Below are positions 17,999 to 31,400 of a stretch of DNA of 35,097 nt, piece after piece. The position numbers and the translations under genes are program-made. The notes beneath the pieces were generated by a model. The model made no database searches and had not been told where the DNA came from. It saw only the letters and a program-made list of their open reading frames with translations. The stretch comes from Hepatocystis sp. ex Piliocolobus tephrosceles (lineage: Eukaryota > Apicomplexa > Aconoidasida > Haemosporida > Plasmodiidae), in NCBI GenBank assembly GCA_902459845.2, contig CABPSV020000068.1:62-35158 (forward strand), in the 5' to 3' direction. The first letter of the stretch is position 1. Each line of letters starts with the position of its first letter.

Positions 17999-20517
17999 TC
18001 ACAAACTCAAGTAATACTTATTATACTTTGCATTGATAGTGCTGATCAATTCTACCGTTTCCTTTTTTATTTGTGTATAAACCTTATATTCTTTTTCCAC
18101 TGGGTATATATCCTTATACGTCCTTACATATCTATTATTCGTTTGAAGGAAAAGTTTTTGATACTCAAATAGTATATTTTTGTAATGTTTTTTTTTTAAT
18201 AATAAGCCTTTTAATTTAACCAAATCTTTATATATATATTTGTAATCTTTTTCTAAATGTCTAATGTCTGAACTATCATCTACTTGCATTAATATTTTTT
18301 TTATGCTCATATCTTTTATAACGCCTGAAAAACTAGATAAATTGTTGTATTGTCCGAACGAGTCGACAGACTCTTTTTTCTGTAACTCGTTCACATTTTC
18401 AATCGACTTACCTATATAAAAAAAAAAAAAAAAAACAACAAAAAAAATCACATTTGTTAAGATACATTACAATGGGTATGAAAGGTTTGAACAAAAAAAA
18501 AAAAAAAAAAAAAGTAATTTAAATACGAACTTTTGGATGTATATATATGACAATATACAAATATAAATACATAACTATAAACTAAAAATAAGTGGATGGT
18601 CATACTAATGCATGTATATGCACAAGCGCATACCAACATAAGTGCAAAAGTTATTGCCTATTCGTTTTCCTTTTCTTACTGGCTATCTGGAAGTTGTTAT
18701 CAACGGTTTGTGAGCATTTTTTTGCTACAGTCTTATCACGAGTAGTACTACTTAAACTTGGATCCATAATAGTATGTTTCAAGTTTTGATAATATGAATA
18801 AATAGGTCTTAATGTTTCTTTATAAATTTTATTAGGAATGAATTTAAAATGATTATAAAATAATTTATCATATAATTTTAAAATTTCTTTAATTTTTTTT
18901 TTTTCATTTATTAATAATTCATTTTTTAATTCTTTACGTTTTTCAAAATAATCTAAATTTTTATTTATCACTTTTAAACAAATATTTAAATAAATTAAAC
19001 CATAGGAGTCCATAGTTATATTTTTTTCTTTTATTTCTTCATTTTTTATGTTTTGTATTATGTTATTTATGCTTATGTCAATATAATCATTATTACTACT
19101 ATCGACATTTTGGCTACTTTTATTATTATTTACTTGTTTATTGATTATACTTTGTCCAATTTCTCCAATGTTTATCTTAAGCTGTTTTTCGTTCTTCACC
19201 TTTGCATTTGCATTGTTTTTATTGCTATCATTAGTATCGTATAATATTGTGTCATTTTTTCTCCCCTTCTTTATATTTTCTATTTTTTCTGCTACATTGT
19301 ATTTATTTAATGTATATTCATCGTCATTTATTCCGTTTATAAACATGTCATTATCAGTTTTCACATAGTTCTTTGCATAATAATCATTTTTATTGCTATC
19401 AAATAATTTTATATCAGTACTAGTATTGTTATCATTATTTTTATTAATATTACTATCATTATATTGATCAATAACTCTTAAATCATTTTTTATTTTTTTT
19501 TTCATTGTTTGATCATAATATTGTTTATCTTCTGTATTTTCATTTTGTGCAGACTTTATTATTATATTATTCATTGTTGATACGTTTGAACTAGTTTTTA
19601 AATTTGTTATTTTTTTTTCTTTATTCATTTCTATGTTCGTTTCTTGAAATATTTCTGATTTTATACTTTTCTGTTTGTGTTTATTAGTATACAAATGGTG
19701 GCTATCTATTTTACTACTAATGTCGCTATTTAATTTTGTGCTCATGTCGCTACTTAATTTGATGCTCATGTCGCTATTTAATTTGGTGCGCATGTCGCTA
19801 TTAATGTTATTAATTATGAAATTGTTCTCAAGTTCTTCCTTCGAAATACAATCATAATATGTTGTAGTATCATTCCAATTATTTTTTTCTTGTTCGTTAC
19901 TATAATAATAATCAACTTGTTTTTTTTCATTATTACTATTTTTATCATTTATAAGTTTGTTCCAGAATAATTCATTTTTATTATTATTTCTATTATCATC
20001 ACTATCACTAACACTTTTTATTTCATTTTCATTTATCATGTCTCTATAAATACTATTACTGTTATAAAACACATCTTCATCACAAGTTTCATCATTTATA
20101 TTAAAAATTGTTCTTTGAGTTTTACATAATTGTTTTAAGGGAAAATTGCTTGACTTTACGCCTTTATAAAATTGTTTCAGATGTAGTATTTCGTTTTTCA
20201 ACTTACAGTTTATGTTCTCATTTGAGTTTCCATTTATGTGACCAATCATTTCATCACTTTCGTTTTGTTCAAACTTTACATTTCCGTTTTTATCATTTAC
20301 TTCATCATTATCTGTTTCATTTAAAAAAGGAAACCATTTTAAAACACAACTCTCAAGTATAGAATTAATCATATCATGTTGTTTACTTGAAACATTATAA
20401 CTATTGCTCAAATGTTGTGAACATGAATTTAATAAAGGGGATCTACTTGAACTGTTCATAAAATTAGTTGAATAATTATATGACCCTATTGGGTTATTTA
20501 TATCTTTTTCGAACTGC

Positions 20518-20519
<2 letters not shown>
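17999..20519 (-). CDS. Conserved-looking protein of unknown function, two exons, 750 aa
   Basis: I do not recognise this gene. On the minus strand exon 1 is 20519-18680 and exon 2 is 18411-17999. The donor is A|GTAAGA at 18679-18674 and the acceptor is the T-rich TTTATATAG ending at 18412. Both sides are phase 1 and rejoin as Ser, giving 750 residues and a 268-nt intron. Without splicing, exon 1 would end nine codons past the donor and exon 2 would start in poly-Phe. Residues 1 to about 470 are Asn/Lys/Asp-rich and low in complexity, with a short SDMSTKLN repeat. The C-terminal third is predicted helical: YLNICLKVINKNLDYFEKRK, then KLYDKLFYNHFKFIPNKIYKETLRP, then, in exon 2, Lys/Leu/Tyr-rich likely coiled coil. 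There is no signal peptide or transmembrane helix. A nuclear or cytoskeletal scaffold role is possible but unproven. Confidence 0.8.
19700..19806 (-). repeat. 24-bp in-frame repeat (SDMSTKLN) in unknown gene
   Basis: About four imperfect copies of an eight-codon unit, with substitutions such as R/I for T and I for M. It lies in the low-complexity N-terminal half. Confidence 0.85.
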
Positions 20520-20549
<30 letters not shown>

Positions 20550-20786
20550 TATTTGGAGTTACTATAATAATTTTTTAATTTTATTCGTTCATTCTTTATT
20601 TATTCAATTATATGATTATACATTCAATTATTTATGTGTTTATTTATATATCTGATTATTTATCTATTTATTTCTAAATAGATAGTCATGTGAAAGACAA
20701 ATTTGCTTCTTATATTTTTACTCTAATTTACAGTGGTTAATAGTTTTACGTATTCATATGTTTATGTATTAATGTATATACAAAGC

Positions 20787-20825
<39 letters not shown>

Positions 20826-21299
20826 CTCTATTATGCTTGTACAAAATATTGGTAATCTTACAACTTAATCAAAAACATACATAGTGAAACATATTGAAAA
20901 ATATTTACACATTCCTCTTTTTTTTTTTTTTTTTTTTTTTTTAAGTTTGATACATAATAATGTTCACATATGAACAACATACAAGAAGTGTATCAATATC
21001 TGTAAAATGTTTACATTAATCTATGCATTTTTATTTATTTATTTTTTTTTTTACATAAAATTAAAATAAATAAAGGAAAAATTAAACAAAATAATTGTAA
21101 ATCGCAAATGAAAAAAAAAAAAAAAAAGTATGTTACGAATGTATATGTACATATATATGTTTACTTAGGAACGTCATTATTTAAAAAAAAAAAAAAATAA
21201 ATAAGAATAATACCATGTGCTTACTGTAAATATAATATGTGAAGTAGCAAAATTACAAAAAATATTACATAACTTTTTTTTTTTTAATAACATATATAC

Positions 21300-21331
<32 letters not shown>

Positions 21332-21634
21332 GTATAAAATAAGACTTTGCTTTTTTAAAAGCATATCGCTCACGGAGTAATGCGTATATATATTTATACA
21401 TGCATATATGTTGAATAGTTTGAAGAGTATTTTTTAATTAAAAAGGAAAAAAAAAAAACATATATTTTTGTTTTATCTATTTACTTTTTTATTTATTTAT
21501 ATATTAATTTTTTTTTTTTTCTTTCATTTTTTTATGGAGAATTTGTAAATAATTTGATTGAACTATATAAGTATATTGGAATAAAAATTCCTGTTCTTTT
21601 TATTCCTATCTTGGTAAAAAGAACATCTGGCTTT

Positions 21635-21636
<2 letters not shown>

Positions 21637-21677
<41 letters not shown>
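21637..21677. repeat. Poly-T tract, 41 nt
   Basis: An uninterrupted T run in the divergent 5.7-kb intergenic region. Confidence 0.88.
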
Positions 21678-21681
<4 letters not shown>

Positions 21682-21895
21682 AAATTTTATCTAATATAAT
21701 ATTTTGTAACATTTATGAAAGAAAAAAAAAAAAACCATAATAATCTAACTATTATTAACACATCGTTTATGTAATAATTTAACGCATACAAAAATGTATA
21801 AAATCAATCATTTATTTTAAATATTATACAATTTATTGTATAATAAAATTATTACAGGAATGTCTTTTGTGTTACTATATAAACCTACCCAGATG

Positions 21896-21927
<32 letters not shown>

Positions 21928-22808
21928 ATATTTCATACTTAAAAAAAAAAAAAAAAAAAAAAGTTAATAGTGCAAACGAGCATATAATTATCTACCATGT
22001 ATGTATCTATATATGTAATTATTGTTGATAAATATTTTTATTTATTTTTATTTTTTTTTTCCACATCCACGTTGTTATTATAGTATCATGCACATATATG
22101 CATGCTTCACACATGCATACCATACGTACTATAAAAACAAGTGAACATTTTATACATATATATATATCTGTAGGTATAATTAATTATTATCAAAGCCTTT
22201 TTAATATAAAAAGAAAAAAATCTTTGCAACACCATTTGCTTCTTTTGCATTTCATGTGGTTTCATTGGATTTTACTTTAGCTTTTTTAAACATACGAATT
22301 TATTTTTTTCTTAATATAAATAAAATTGCTAACAAAGAAATAGATATTGAAGTTTATATACTGTTCAATAATAACACAATTTATCATTTTTTTTGATTTA
22401 AAAAAAAAAAAAAAAAAATAGGTACTTAAATGTGCAATGCATACACATTATAACATAATGACAACTTTAAAAAATTATTTAACAAATTAAAAACTTTATC
22501 TACATTTATAAAATGTTGTTAATTTTTTTAAAACACGTTTTAACTATTTACAAAACGTATTGTGACACCTTCACATACAATTTGTACCCCCTATATTTTA
22601 CGCTCATTCACATATATGCACATGTATATTATTGTATTATGATAAAATGAATTATATAGAAAAATAAAAAAATACATAAGTCATTTAACACTATAAAAAC
22701 ATACTCATATGTATTTATACTTCGTGTATAATAAAATATTATTGATATATCTATAATGTATGTATATATTTTCAATTGTGTATAATCATTTATTCATATA
22801 TGAAATTA

Positions 22809-23066
22809 TTATATTTTTTTTTTTTTTAATAAATGAATAATAATACTGTTTTTATCACAGGTCTTATAATTAAGACAACTATTTAAACTGAATTTTTTTT
22901 TTTTACAAATATATATATATATATAAACATATGCATTAGTGTTCAAATCAGATGATAGGACGGATACAAAGTGCATTTTATCTAAATGTGGAATTAACAC
23001 AAAAACGTTTTTGTCATTTTTTCTTACTAATAATTTATAACAGTGAATTTTTATTTTTTCTAGCAT
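22809..23066 (-). CDS. Possible small gene or first exon, unidentified
   Basis: On the minus strand an ATG at 23066 opens 85 codons. The first 45 are coding-like: mixed charged and hydrophobic residues (KIHCYKLLVRKNDKNVFVLI, then PHLDKMHFVSVLSSDLNTN), with a local GC content above the flanks and an A-rich sense strand. The frame then runs through a TA repeat (YVYIYIYI) and a Lys run, which look intronic. A further piece (SLNSCLNYKTCDKN) follows an AG. More distant candidates, such as VQIVCEGVTIRFVNS ending near 22544, have AG acceptors upstream. I cannot join these into a convincing model and recognise no family. It may be a small multi-exon gene or chance. Confidence 0.28.
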   Translation of the reverse strand: MLEKIKIHCYKLLVRKNDKNVFVLIPHLDKMHFVSVLSSDLNTNAYVYIYIYICKKKKFSLNSCLNYKTCDKNSIIIHLLKKKKI

Positions 23067-23251
23067 TTTATTTATATTTTACTATATTATTATTCCATTT
23101 TTATTTTTTTTTAATTTTTTATTTATTGTCCTTTTATAGTAATAATGCTTTATTATTTCAAGTTTTCAACCACTTAGTGATGTATTATTATTTCATTTTT
23201 TTGTTACCATTACCACTTTTTATTATTTATGTTTATGGTATATTTAAGTGG

Positions 23252-23298
<47 letters not shown>
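23252..23298. repeat. Poly-A tract, 47 nt
   Basis: An uninterrupted A run in the divergent intergenic region, about 190 bp upstream of the candidate minus-strand small gene. Confidence 0.88.
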
Positions 23299-23300
<2 letters not shown>

Positions 23301-23811
23301 TGATATTAAATTTTAACCAAAAGAATAGAACAGTATAACAATGTGTAGTTTGTTACATATGCTACAGCATATATGTACATGTGTGTGTATACGTACTCAT
23401 ATGTTACACATTCCTATACATATAGTTATGTATTATTTTGCACCTGTACATGTAGTTACGTAAGTACTTATTTGTATGTGCTATTATGCACGTATGTAAG
23501 TATTAGGTATATAGAGATAGATAGACATATACATGTATATATAAAATACTTAGCCTGTTTTCAAAACCATTAAATGTTGAAGTTTAGATTATTTTATGTA
23601 AAAATAAATAAATTAATTTTAGAATTATTACATGATTTTTTTTTAGTTCATTATAATGTTTTTAAAACCTAATTTTAATTGACATTAAACTATTTAATCA
23701 TTTAACTATTTAAGGTTTTTTTTTTTCTCTTTTTTTTTTTAGCAGGTTAATATTAGCTTTTACATATATTGTATAAGCCTCTTTAATTGTTCAACATTCT
23801 TTTATTTTGCC

Positions 23812-23963
23812 ATTTTTTTTTTTTTTTTCTCATTAGTTTTTTCTTCTTACCTCCCCATTTATGTTTATCTTTCTTTCTCTCTTTTTTCCTTTTTCTCTCC
23901 CCCTATTTTTCCTGCTGTCGTTCTCTCATTCTCCCTCCTCCCTCCTTTTTTTTTTTTTTTTTT
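23812..23963. repeat. Polypyrimidine stretch with C-rich blocks
   Basis: About 150 nt almost entirely C and T on the plus strand, with an unusual share of C (CTCCCCCTATTTTTCC and CTCCCTCCTCCCTCC blocks) for this genome. A few A and G residues interrupt it. It could form a triplex or a purine-rich transcript on the other strand; no gene is evident. Confidence 0.75.
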
Positions 23964-24013
23964 AACTTTATTTTTCTTTTTTGAAGAGGCAAGGATATGA
24001 ATTAATCACATAA

Positions 24014-24015
<2 letters not shown>

Positions 24016-24050
<35 letters not shown>
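24016..24050. repeat. (TA)n microsatellite
   Basis: About 17 TA units, the first of a series (24722-24752, 25037-25064, 25697-25729, 25877-25912, 26038-26065) filling the 2 kb upstream of the USP7-like gene. These are typical of Plasmodium intergenic DNA. Confidence 0.9.
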
Positions 24051-24055
<5 letters not shown>

Positions 24056-24360
24056 TTATTTAATGTAGTAAATATCGTCTTTACAAAATGCTTTTAAAGA
24101 CTGAAGAAAATAAAAGCTTGACAAAAAGTATATACATATTAAGCTACAAAATAAAATATATATTTTTTTGCAATTTATAACAAGAAAAAAAAATATAAAT
24201 TACATATGCATATATATATTTATGCGCATAAACGTTTGTATTTATATATATATATATATATACATATGTATAATTGAACATTATTTCAAAACCATTAAAA
24301 CTTTTTTTTTTTTTTTATATATAAATCTGCATAATAAATTAGGCACTATTATATACGTAT

Positions 24361-24397
<37 letters not shown>

Positions 24398-24718
24398 AGT
24401 ATAACAAATAGATAAAATAAAAAAGGCTATGTAATTTTTTTTTTTTTTTTTCATTCTATTTTTTATTATTCCATTTGTTTTACCTTTTTTTCTTCTTCTT
24501 TTTTTTTTTTTTTTTCTTATTTTCTTTTTTTCCTTTTACCTTTTTTAACATTTTAATTCATTTTATTATGTTTTATTTTTTCTTTTGTTTTAAATGCTTT
24601 ATTTTTATGTACATACATTTTACAAAATTTATACTTCAGCACACTTTTTCACACTTCTGTATTTATACATATAAGTGAACATTTTATACATATTTTTTAA
24701 TTTTTACAATTTCCATGT

Positions 24719-24756
<38 letters not shown>

Positions 24757-25028
24757 TATTCTATTATGAACTTTTAATAGAACTTTAAAAAGCTTAACTG
24801 CTTTTTAATTATAAATATAAATCTGTTTGTTGACTGTAAAAATATGCATGTATACGTTTATCATAAAAAAAAAAATAAACAATAAATAAATAAAAATAAT
24901 ACATTTTTTTATTTATAATAGTTTTTTGCTATACACGCATAAATATACATACATATGTATATGTTTAAACTGTTGCTATGTATATATGTATACATATACA
25001 CGTATAATATATATTGCCACATATGTTA

Positions 25029-25069
<41 letters not shown>

Positions 25070-25652
25070 CGTGTATATACACAATCACAAAATGAGAGCT
25101 ACGTTAATACAATAGTAATAAAGTAATTTAAGAAATCCTATTGTTATTTGTTTAAAACATAGTTATTAGGAAAATAATTATTTTATTTTTTTTTTTTTAA
25201 TAAAAAAATCCAATAGCAAATTTATTTAAAAAGAAACTATTTTATATACATATATACTATTTTGTAAAAAAAAAAAAAACTTATTTAACAGAAGGATATG
25301 AACAAATTTTATGTATTAAAAATATATATAATCATAGATATATACATATATGTCCACATGTATAAGTATATATAAAGTGTCCCCTACACACATAAACCCA
25401 CATATGTATATGTTATTTTTGCATAAATATCATTACCTTAAGTAAAAAAAAAAAAAAGAAAAAAAAAGAAAGAACTATTTATATGTTTACATATGTTATA
25501 TACGTTTTAATAAAAATAAACAAAAAAACGAATTAAGAGTAAGTATTAAAAGGTGTACTAATACAATAGTTGATTACAAATGGGAGGGGAAAAAAAAAAT
25601 TATAGTAAAAAGTACACAAGTAATTGCACATATATGTATATGTGTATGTTTC

Positions 25653-25684
<32 letters not shown>

Positions 25685-25688
25685 TACA

Positions 25689-25731
<43 letters not shown>

Positions 25732-25872
25732 CATGCACATTTGTAAGAAATAGCAAATTATTTTCGTGTCAAAAATAATTTGTATGCCATTAATAATGAG
25801 TACTATTGTGCTTAATGAGAAACTGTTAAAAAAAAAAATAATAATTGGTTAAAAAAAATAGCACATATATAT

Positions 25873-25876
<4 letters not shown>

Positions 25877-25912
<36 letters not shown>
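25877..25912. repeat. (TA)n microsatellite
   Basis: About 17 TA units, close upstream of the USP7-like gene and part of the same series. Confidence 0.9.
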
Positions 25913-25915
<3 letters not shown>

Positions 25916-26034
25916 AACTCCATTTTAAGCCGTTTAATACATAAGTTTTTGTATACTTTTAATTGTACGATTTTATTCAGTGCATACTGACACATGGCAT
26001 AGTGTTATATAACATACATGTTCATACTTGCGCA

Positions 26035-26065
<31 letters not shown>

Positions 26066-26186
26066 CATAATTAACAATAAAAAAAAGATAGTTACAAAAA
26101 GGTACACGGATATATCATTAAAAATAGGAATGTGCAAAAATAAATAATATATATGTATATAATGTATATATGATAGAAACGGGAAA

Positions 26187-28394
26187 ATGTATAATAATAA
26201 TAATAATAATAATAACGAAAATGGAGGCAACAAGTTTCAAAGGAATATAAACAATAATTCATCTGGCAGCGAAAACGAAAATGACGATGTGACTTTAATA
26301 ACGAATTATAATAACTATAGCACATTTAATAAATATCATGAACAGAATATGAAAACACTTAACATTGATGATATATATTTGGAAGATAGTTGTGATTATA
26401 ACAATAACAGTAGTAGTAATAATAATAGTAACAGTAGTAATAATAATGAAAATTTTCAAAATACTATGCATAAAAATAATTTACATAATAATATGCATCG
26501 TGAACATAACTATAACAATAATCCATTGAATAACAATCGTAATGATAGTGAAGAGGATGAAGAAGAGGAAGAAGAAGGCGATGATGAAGATGACGAAGAC
26601 GATGAAGAATCTGATGAAGATAACTTGACACAACATCCCAACAATTATCTTCATGCCAATCCAAACATACGTAATATACATATGCGCAACAATGGTCGTC
26701 CTAATAATAATACCAATAACCAGATTCATAACAATACTAATAACCATCCTCATAATCATGCGAATTATAATTTAAACAATAGTAATCGTAACAACACAAA
26801 CAACCGAAATATACATAATGTTCATAATATACATAATAAAAATAACAACCATATGATTTGTAATCCAAATGAAAGAACTTTAGAAAAATATGACTTAAAT
26901 AATGGAGCATTAAATTTTAATGGTTTATATAGCCATAAAAACTTAAGACCAGTGAAAGAGAACGAAATTGAATTTACTATAGACAATTTATTTGAAAAAA
27001 TAAGAAATAATGAAGAAATATATTCAGAATGGAAACATTGTCCTAATTTTATTTTTCGTATATTATTTATAGCAAAATCAAGACAAAATAATAATATACA
27101 TCAACATTCTTCGTGTTTTATTGAAGCATTAAAAAAAGATGAATGGGTTAATGATTGGGGTTTTAGTACTGTTCAATATTATATTATTTTATTAAATTTG
27201 TCAGATTATCGTAAATCTTATTATAAAGTTGATCATTTTAATTTTTCTCATTTAAACACAGATAGAGGATGGCATAATTTTGTTCCTTTTGAAAAATTAA
27301 GAGAACCTGGATTTATAAATGAACAAGGACAAATAGTAATAAGGGCTGGAGTTTATCCTTTTGGTCCTGAATGTTATAAAAATAGTAGAGATGTAAATTA
27401 TAACAGTAAAGTAAGAACAGGGTATGTTGGATTAAAAAATCATGGAGCAACTTGTTATATGAATGCTTTATTACAGCTTCTATTTCACATCAATATATTT
27501 CGTGAAGCTGTTTGTATGATGATATTTAAAATTGAAAATATTATTGGTATACAAACTGTTAATTTTTTTAAAAAACAATTAGAAAAAAAAAAAAAAAACA
27601 AAAGAAAAAGAGATATGTTATTAAATGTGAAGAGTAATCAAGAAAAGGGTGTTACAACTTCTGCTATTACAACTGGTCAAAGATGTACAATGGACGATGT
27701 TATAGCCAAAAGTACAAATAACATAACACAAAATATTGTACCATCAATTAACAAAAATAATATTATTAATAATAGTGGTAAAGATATATATCCTGAAATT
27801 ATAACTACAGATACAATTGAGGAAAATATTATTAATGTTAATAATAATAATTATGAAGAACAGAACAAAAAACATGTATATACACATCCTGTATTGTGTG
27901 ATATGACCATAACAGATAGTACAAATGTAAATAACGCTATATTGACAGATAATAACAAATCAGTCAATTCTGATTATGTTATGCAGAGCAAGATCAATCG
28001 TGTTGATAGTGGTGCTGGTAGTGGTGCTGGTAGTGGTGCTGGTAGTGGTGCTGGTAGTGGTACAGGTAGTGGCAATGGTAGTTGTACTAGTAGTGGAACA
28101 AATAATGACATAAATAACAATCCCAACAACAACTTTAACAATAACGGCATTGATAATTTCATCACAGAACAAAAAAAAAATAAAAAAAAAAATATAATTC
28201 ATGATACGAAAACCAATTTGAAAAGAAAAAAAAAAATTGTTAAGTATGGAAATGGAGTAAAGCATGATACTAATGTAGAGACGACTACTACGCAACAAAT
28301 TGAAGGAAACGTACTAGATGAGGGAATAATACATAATAATAACAATGACAATAATAATAGTAATAATAATAATAATAATAATAATAGTAATAAC

Positions 28395-28425
<31 letters not shown>

Positions 28426-31400
28426 GTAATAACAATAGCAATAACAATAGCAATAACAATAATAACAATAGCAATAGCAATAACAATAATAGTAATAATC
28501 TTAACATATCTAATGGAGTAAGCACAGATAATCAAAGAGAATTAAACATTGATACAAGTAAACATATGCCTAGTTATTCATCCCAAACGTCACCCTTTGA
28601 TAATTTATTAAATGTTTCTAATAATTCTGGATCCCCTTTTACTAAAGAAAATAACAATTACAAAAAAGATGCACATGGGTTAGCAAATAAAAATGAAACA
28701 AATTTAACTGTAAGTACGTTTGAAAATATGAAAGGTTATAATGTGAAAGGTTGTAATGTGGGAGAGGCTGAAAAGGGGGAAGAGATGGAACAGGGCGAAG
28801 AGACAGAACGGGGGGAAGAGACGGAACAGAGTGAAGAGATGGAACAAAGTGAAGAAACAGAACAAGAGGAAGAGATCGAAATGGAAAAACAGATAAAATT
28901 GACAAATATAGAACAACTAGGAGAGACTCAGATTGATAAATTCAAACTAATTGAAAACATAGAAGACGGAGAAGCCGGTAATAGCTCAAACACAGATGAC
29001 ATGTTATACTCAGATAGCGATTTATCCGTTTTTTCAATCACATCTTCAGGATCTTCCTCATATGTAAGCTGTTGTTCGTCATCATCCCTATCCTCTTCTG
29101 ATGCATCTTCTTATTATTACAAGAATAAAAATAAAAAAAGAAAAAATAAAAGTTTAAAAGATAATGATTTGAAAAATATATTATTTGAAGAAGAAAATGA
29201 AAAAAAAAATATATTACCTACCTCTTTGGCATTACAAAATTTATTTTATAAATTATATTCATCAGACGAAGCTGTTTCATGTAAAGAGTTGATTAGATCA
29301 TTTGGTTGGGGTGTTAGTGAAGTTTTTACTCAACAGGATACACACGAATTATTAAAACTATTGTTGGATAAGGTAGAAGAACAAATGAAAGGAACAGTAG
29401 TAGAAGGGACAGTTAAAAAAATGTTTGAAGGAGTAGTTGAAACATATATAGAATGTTTAAATATTGATTATAAAAGTATTAGAAAAGAAACATTTGAAGA
29501 TATACAATTAGATGTTCAAGGATGTAATAACATTTATGAATCATTAGATAAAGCTATAGAAGCAGAAGTATTAGAAGGAGATAATATGTATGATGCGGAA
29601 GGATATGGAAAACAAAAAGCAAAAAAAGGAATACGTTTTTTAAGTTTCCCTAATATATGTATTTTTTTACTAAAAAGATTTACTTTTGATTTGCAAAAAA
29701 TGCAAACGGTTAAACTTAATGACAGATTTGAGTTTTATAAAGAGATTGATTTATCACAATATTGTTCGAATGGTAATAGTCAAGATTATGTTTTACAAGC
29801 TGTATCAGTTCATCAAGGAAATATGAATAGTGGTCATTACTATTCTTTTAGTTATAAGCATAATGATCATTCATGGTATAAATGTGATGATGAGAAAATA
29901 TTTCAAGTTTGTGAATATTCTGTTATTAACGATAATTTTGGTGGTAATGATATACATGATTATAATGATGGGAAACAAAATGTTTATGATTTTGATATAG
30001 CAGATAAAATAAAACAAAGGACAAAGAATTATAGTGCTTACATGCTTGTTTATGTTAAAAAATCTCTTATAATGAAATTAAAAAAAGAATGTAACCCTGC
30101 TATTGTCAATCCTCAAGTAGTCAAACGTTGTAAATTAGAAGCACTAATAAATAAAGAAAGATGCAAATTAAAACAAAAAATTTTACAATATATTAAAATC
30201 AGAGTTTTTGATAAATATTCTTTTTTATATAAATCTTTTAACGATTTACCATTAAAAGGTATACCTTCTTTATTTAATATTAAATTTAATAAAACAGAAA
30301 CAGTATTAGATGCTTTTTATAAAATTATGAGAATTATTAAAAAAATATATTTAAGAAAAAAAAATAAACATTATTCGAAATTACTTAGACATAAAAATAG
30401 TGAAAAAAAACATGCATGTAATGGTACTAACAATATGGGTATATCTACTAGTCGCACAGGTAGTAATACAAGTGATAAAAGTCATGTAGGTAAACGAAGT
30501 AGCGCTACATATAAGCATATCGAACCAGTTCTAACTAATAGTACTACTACAGAAATTGTTTCAAATACACAACCAAACACTTTACAACAAGAACCACAAA
30601 CTGCAAACAAACATATTTTTAATACAATTACGAATATACCTCAAGAGACATCTCTTTTTTCAGATAATATAAATATACATGATCCTATCAATACAAAATC
30701 TGAACAAATACATATAGTGTCTGACATATATCAACAAAACGATTCTGTTAATAACCTTCACTTAACTAACCATAGTACGCAACCTGGTTTATTAACAAAC
30801 AACAAAGAAGATGATATACATAAAAATAACTCAAATTTGGAACAAACATGTACTAATGAAAATATTTACACTCTGAACGAATTAAAAAATGCACAACATA
30901 TCCTATCTGATCAAAATTTCAATCAAAAGAAACCATTTTCACACAAAATTAGTGCTTGTAACAGATCCGAATCTGCTGATTCGATAACTACCGTCTCGTC
31001 ACTCTTATCCTGTTGTAGTATCAACTCGATCAATAAATATATTAATTATATATCTAAAAAAAAACAAAACGAAATGAAAAGGAAAAAGAAAAAAAAGAGT
31101 AAAAGTAAACACAAACACAAACATAAACACAAAAATAAAATAAAAAGAAGTATAACAAAACATAGCTCAAAACATGGTTCAAAACATTCGACAAAACATG
31201 GTTCCAAACATGCGACAAAACATGGTTCCAAACATGGTTCCAAACATGGCTCCAAACATGGCTCCAAACATGGTTCAAAACATGGAACAAAACATGGGTC
31301 AAAACATGGGTCAAAACATGCAGGAAAAAAAAAAAACAAGAATAAGACCAAACATGCAGGCAAAAATAAAAAAGTAACTAAATTAAGAAATATATCCGTA

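Larger units (their letters stand above)
20520..26186. promoter_or_regulatory. 5.7-kb divergent intergenic region
   Basis: A long spacer between the unknown minus-strand gene and the USP7-like gene. It contains many A/T runs (20522-20546, 20792-20825, 21637-21677, 21898-21923, 23252-23298, 24361-24391), a pyrimidine-only stretch (about 23812-23963) and at least five long (TA)n tracts between 24016 and 26065. GC-richer islands occur at about 21340-21395, 22230-22290, 22555-22600 and 22940-23060; the last is a possible small minus-strand gene. The size suggests two large upstream regions or an unrecognised gene. Confidence 0.55.

Noticed and set aside
22952..23338. 128-codon plus-strand hydrophobic open frame
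   Set aside because: It is T-rich composition ending in a poly-Lys homopolymer. The minus strand of its first part is more coding-like.
20520..26186. A centromere in the long AT-rich spacer
   Set aside because: Plasmodium centromeres are more uniformly AT-rich over kilobases. This region contains repeated GC-richer islands and a C-rich pyrimidine tract.
28199..28535. Poly-Leu and poly-Ile minus-strand frames in the USP gene
   Set aside because: They are shadows of the AAT/AAC poly-Asn coding repeat.
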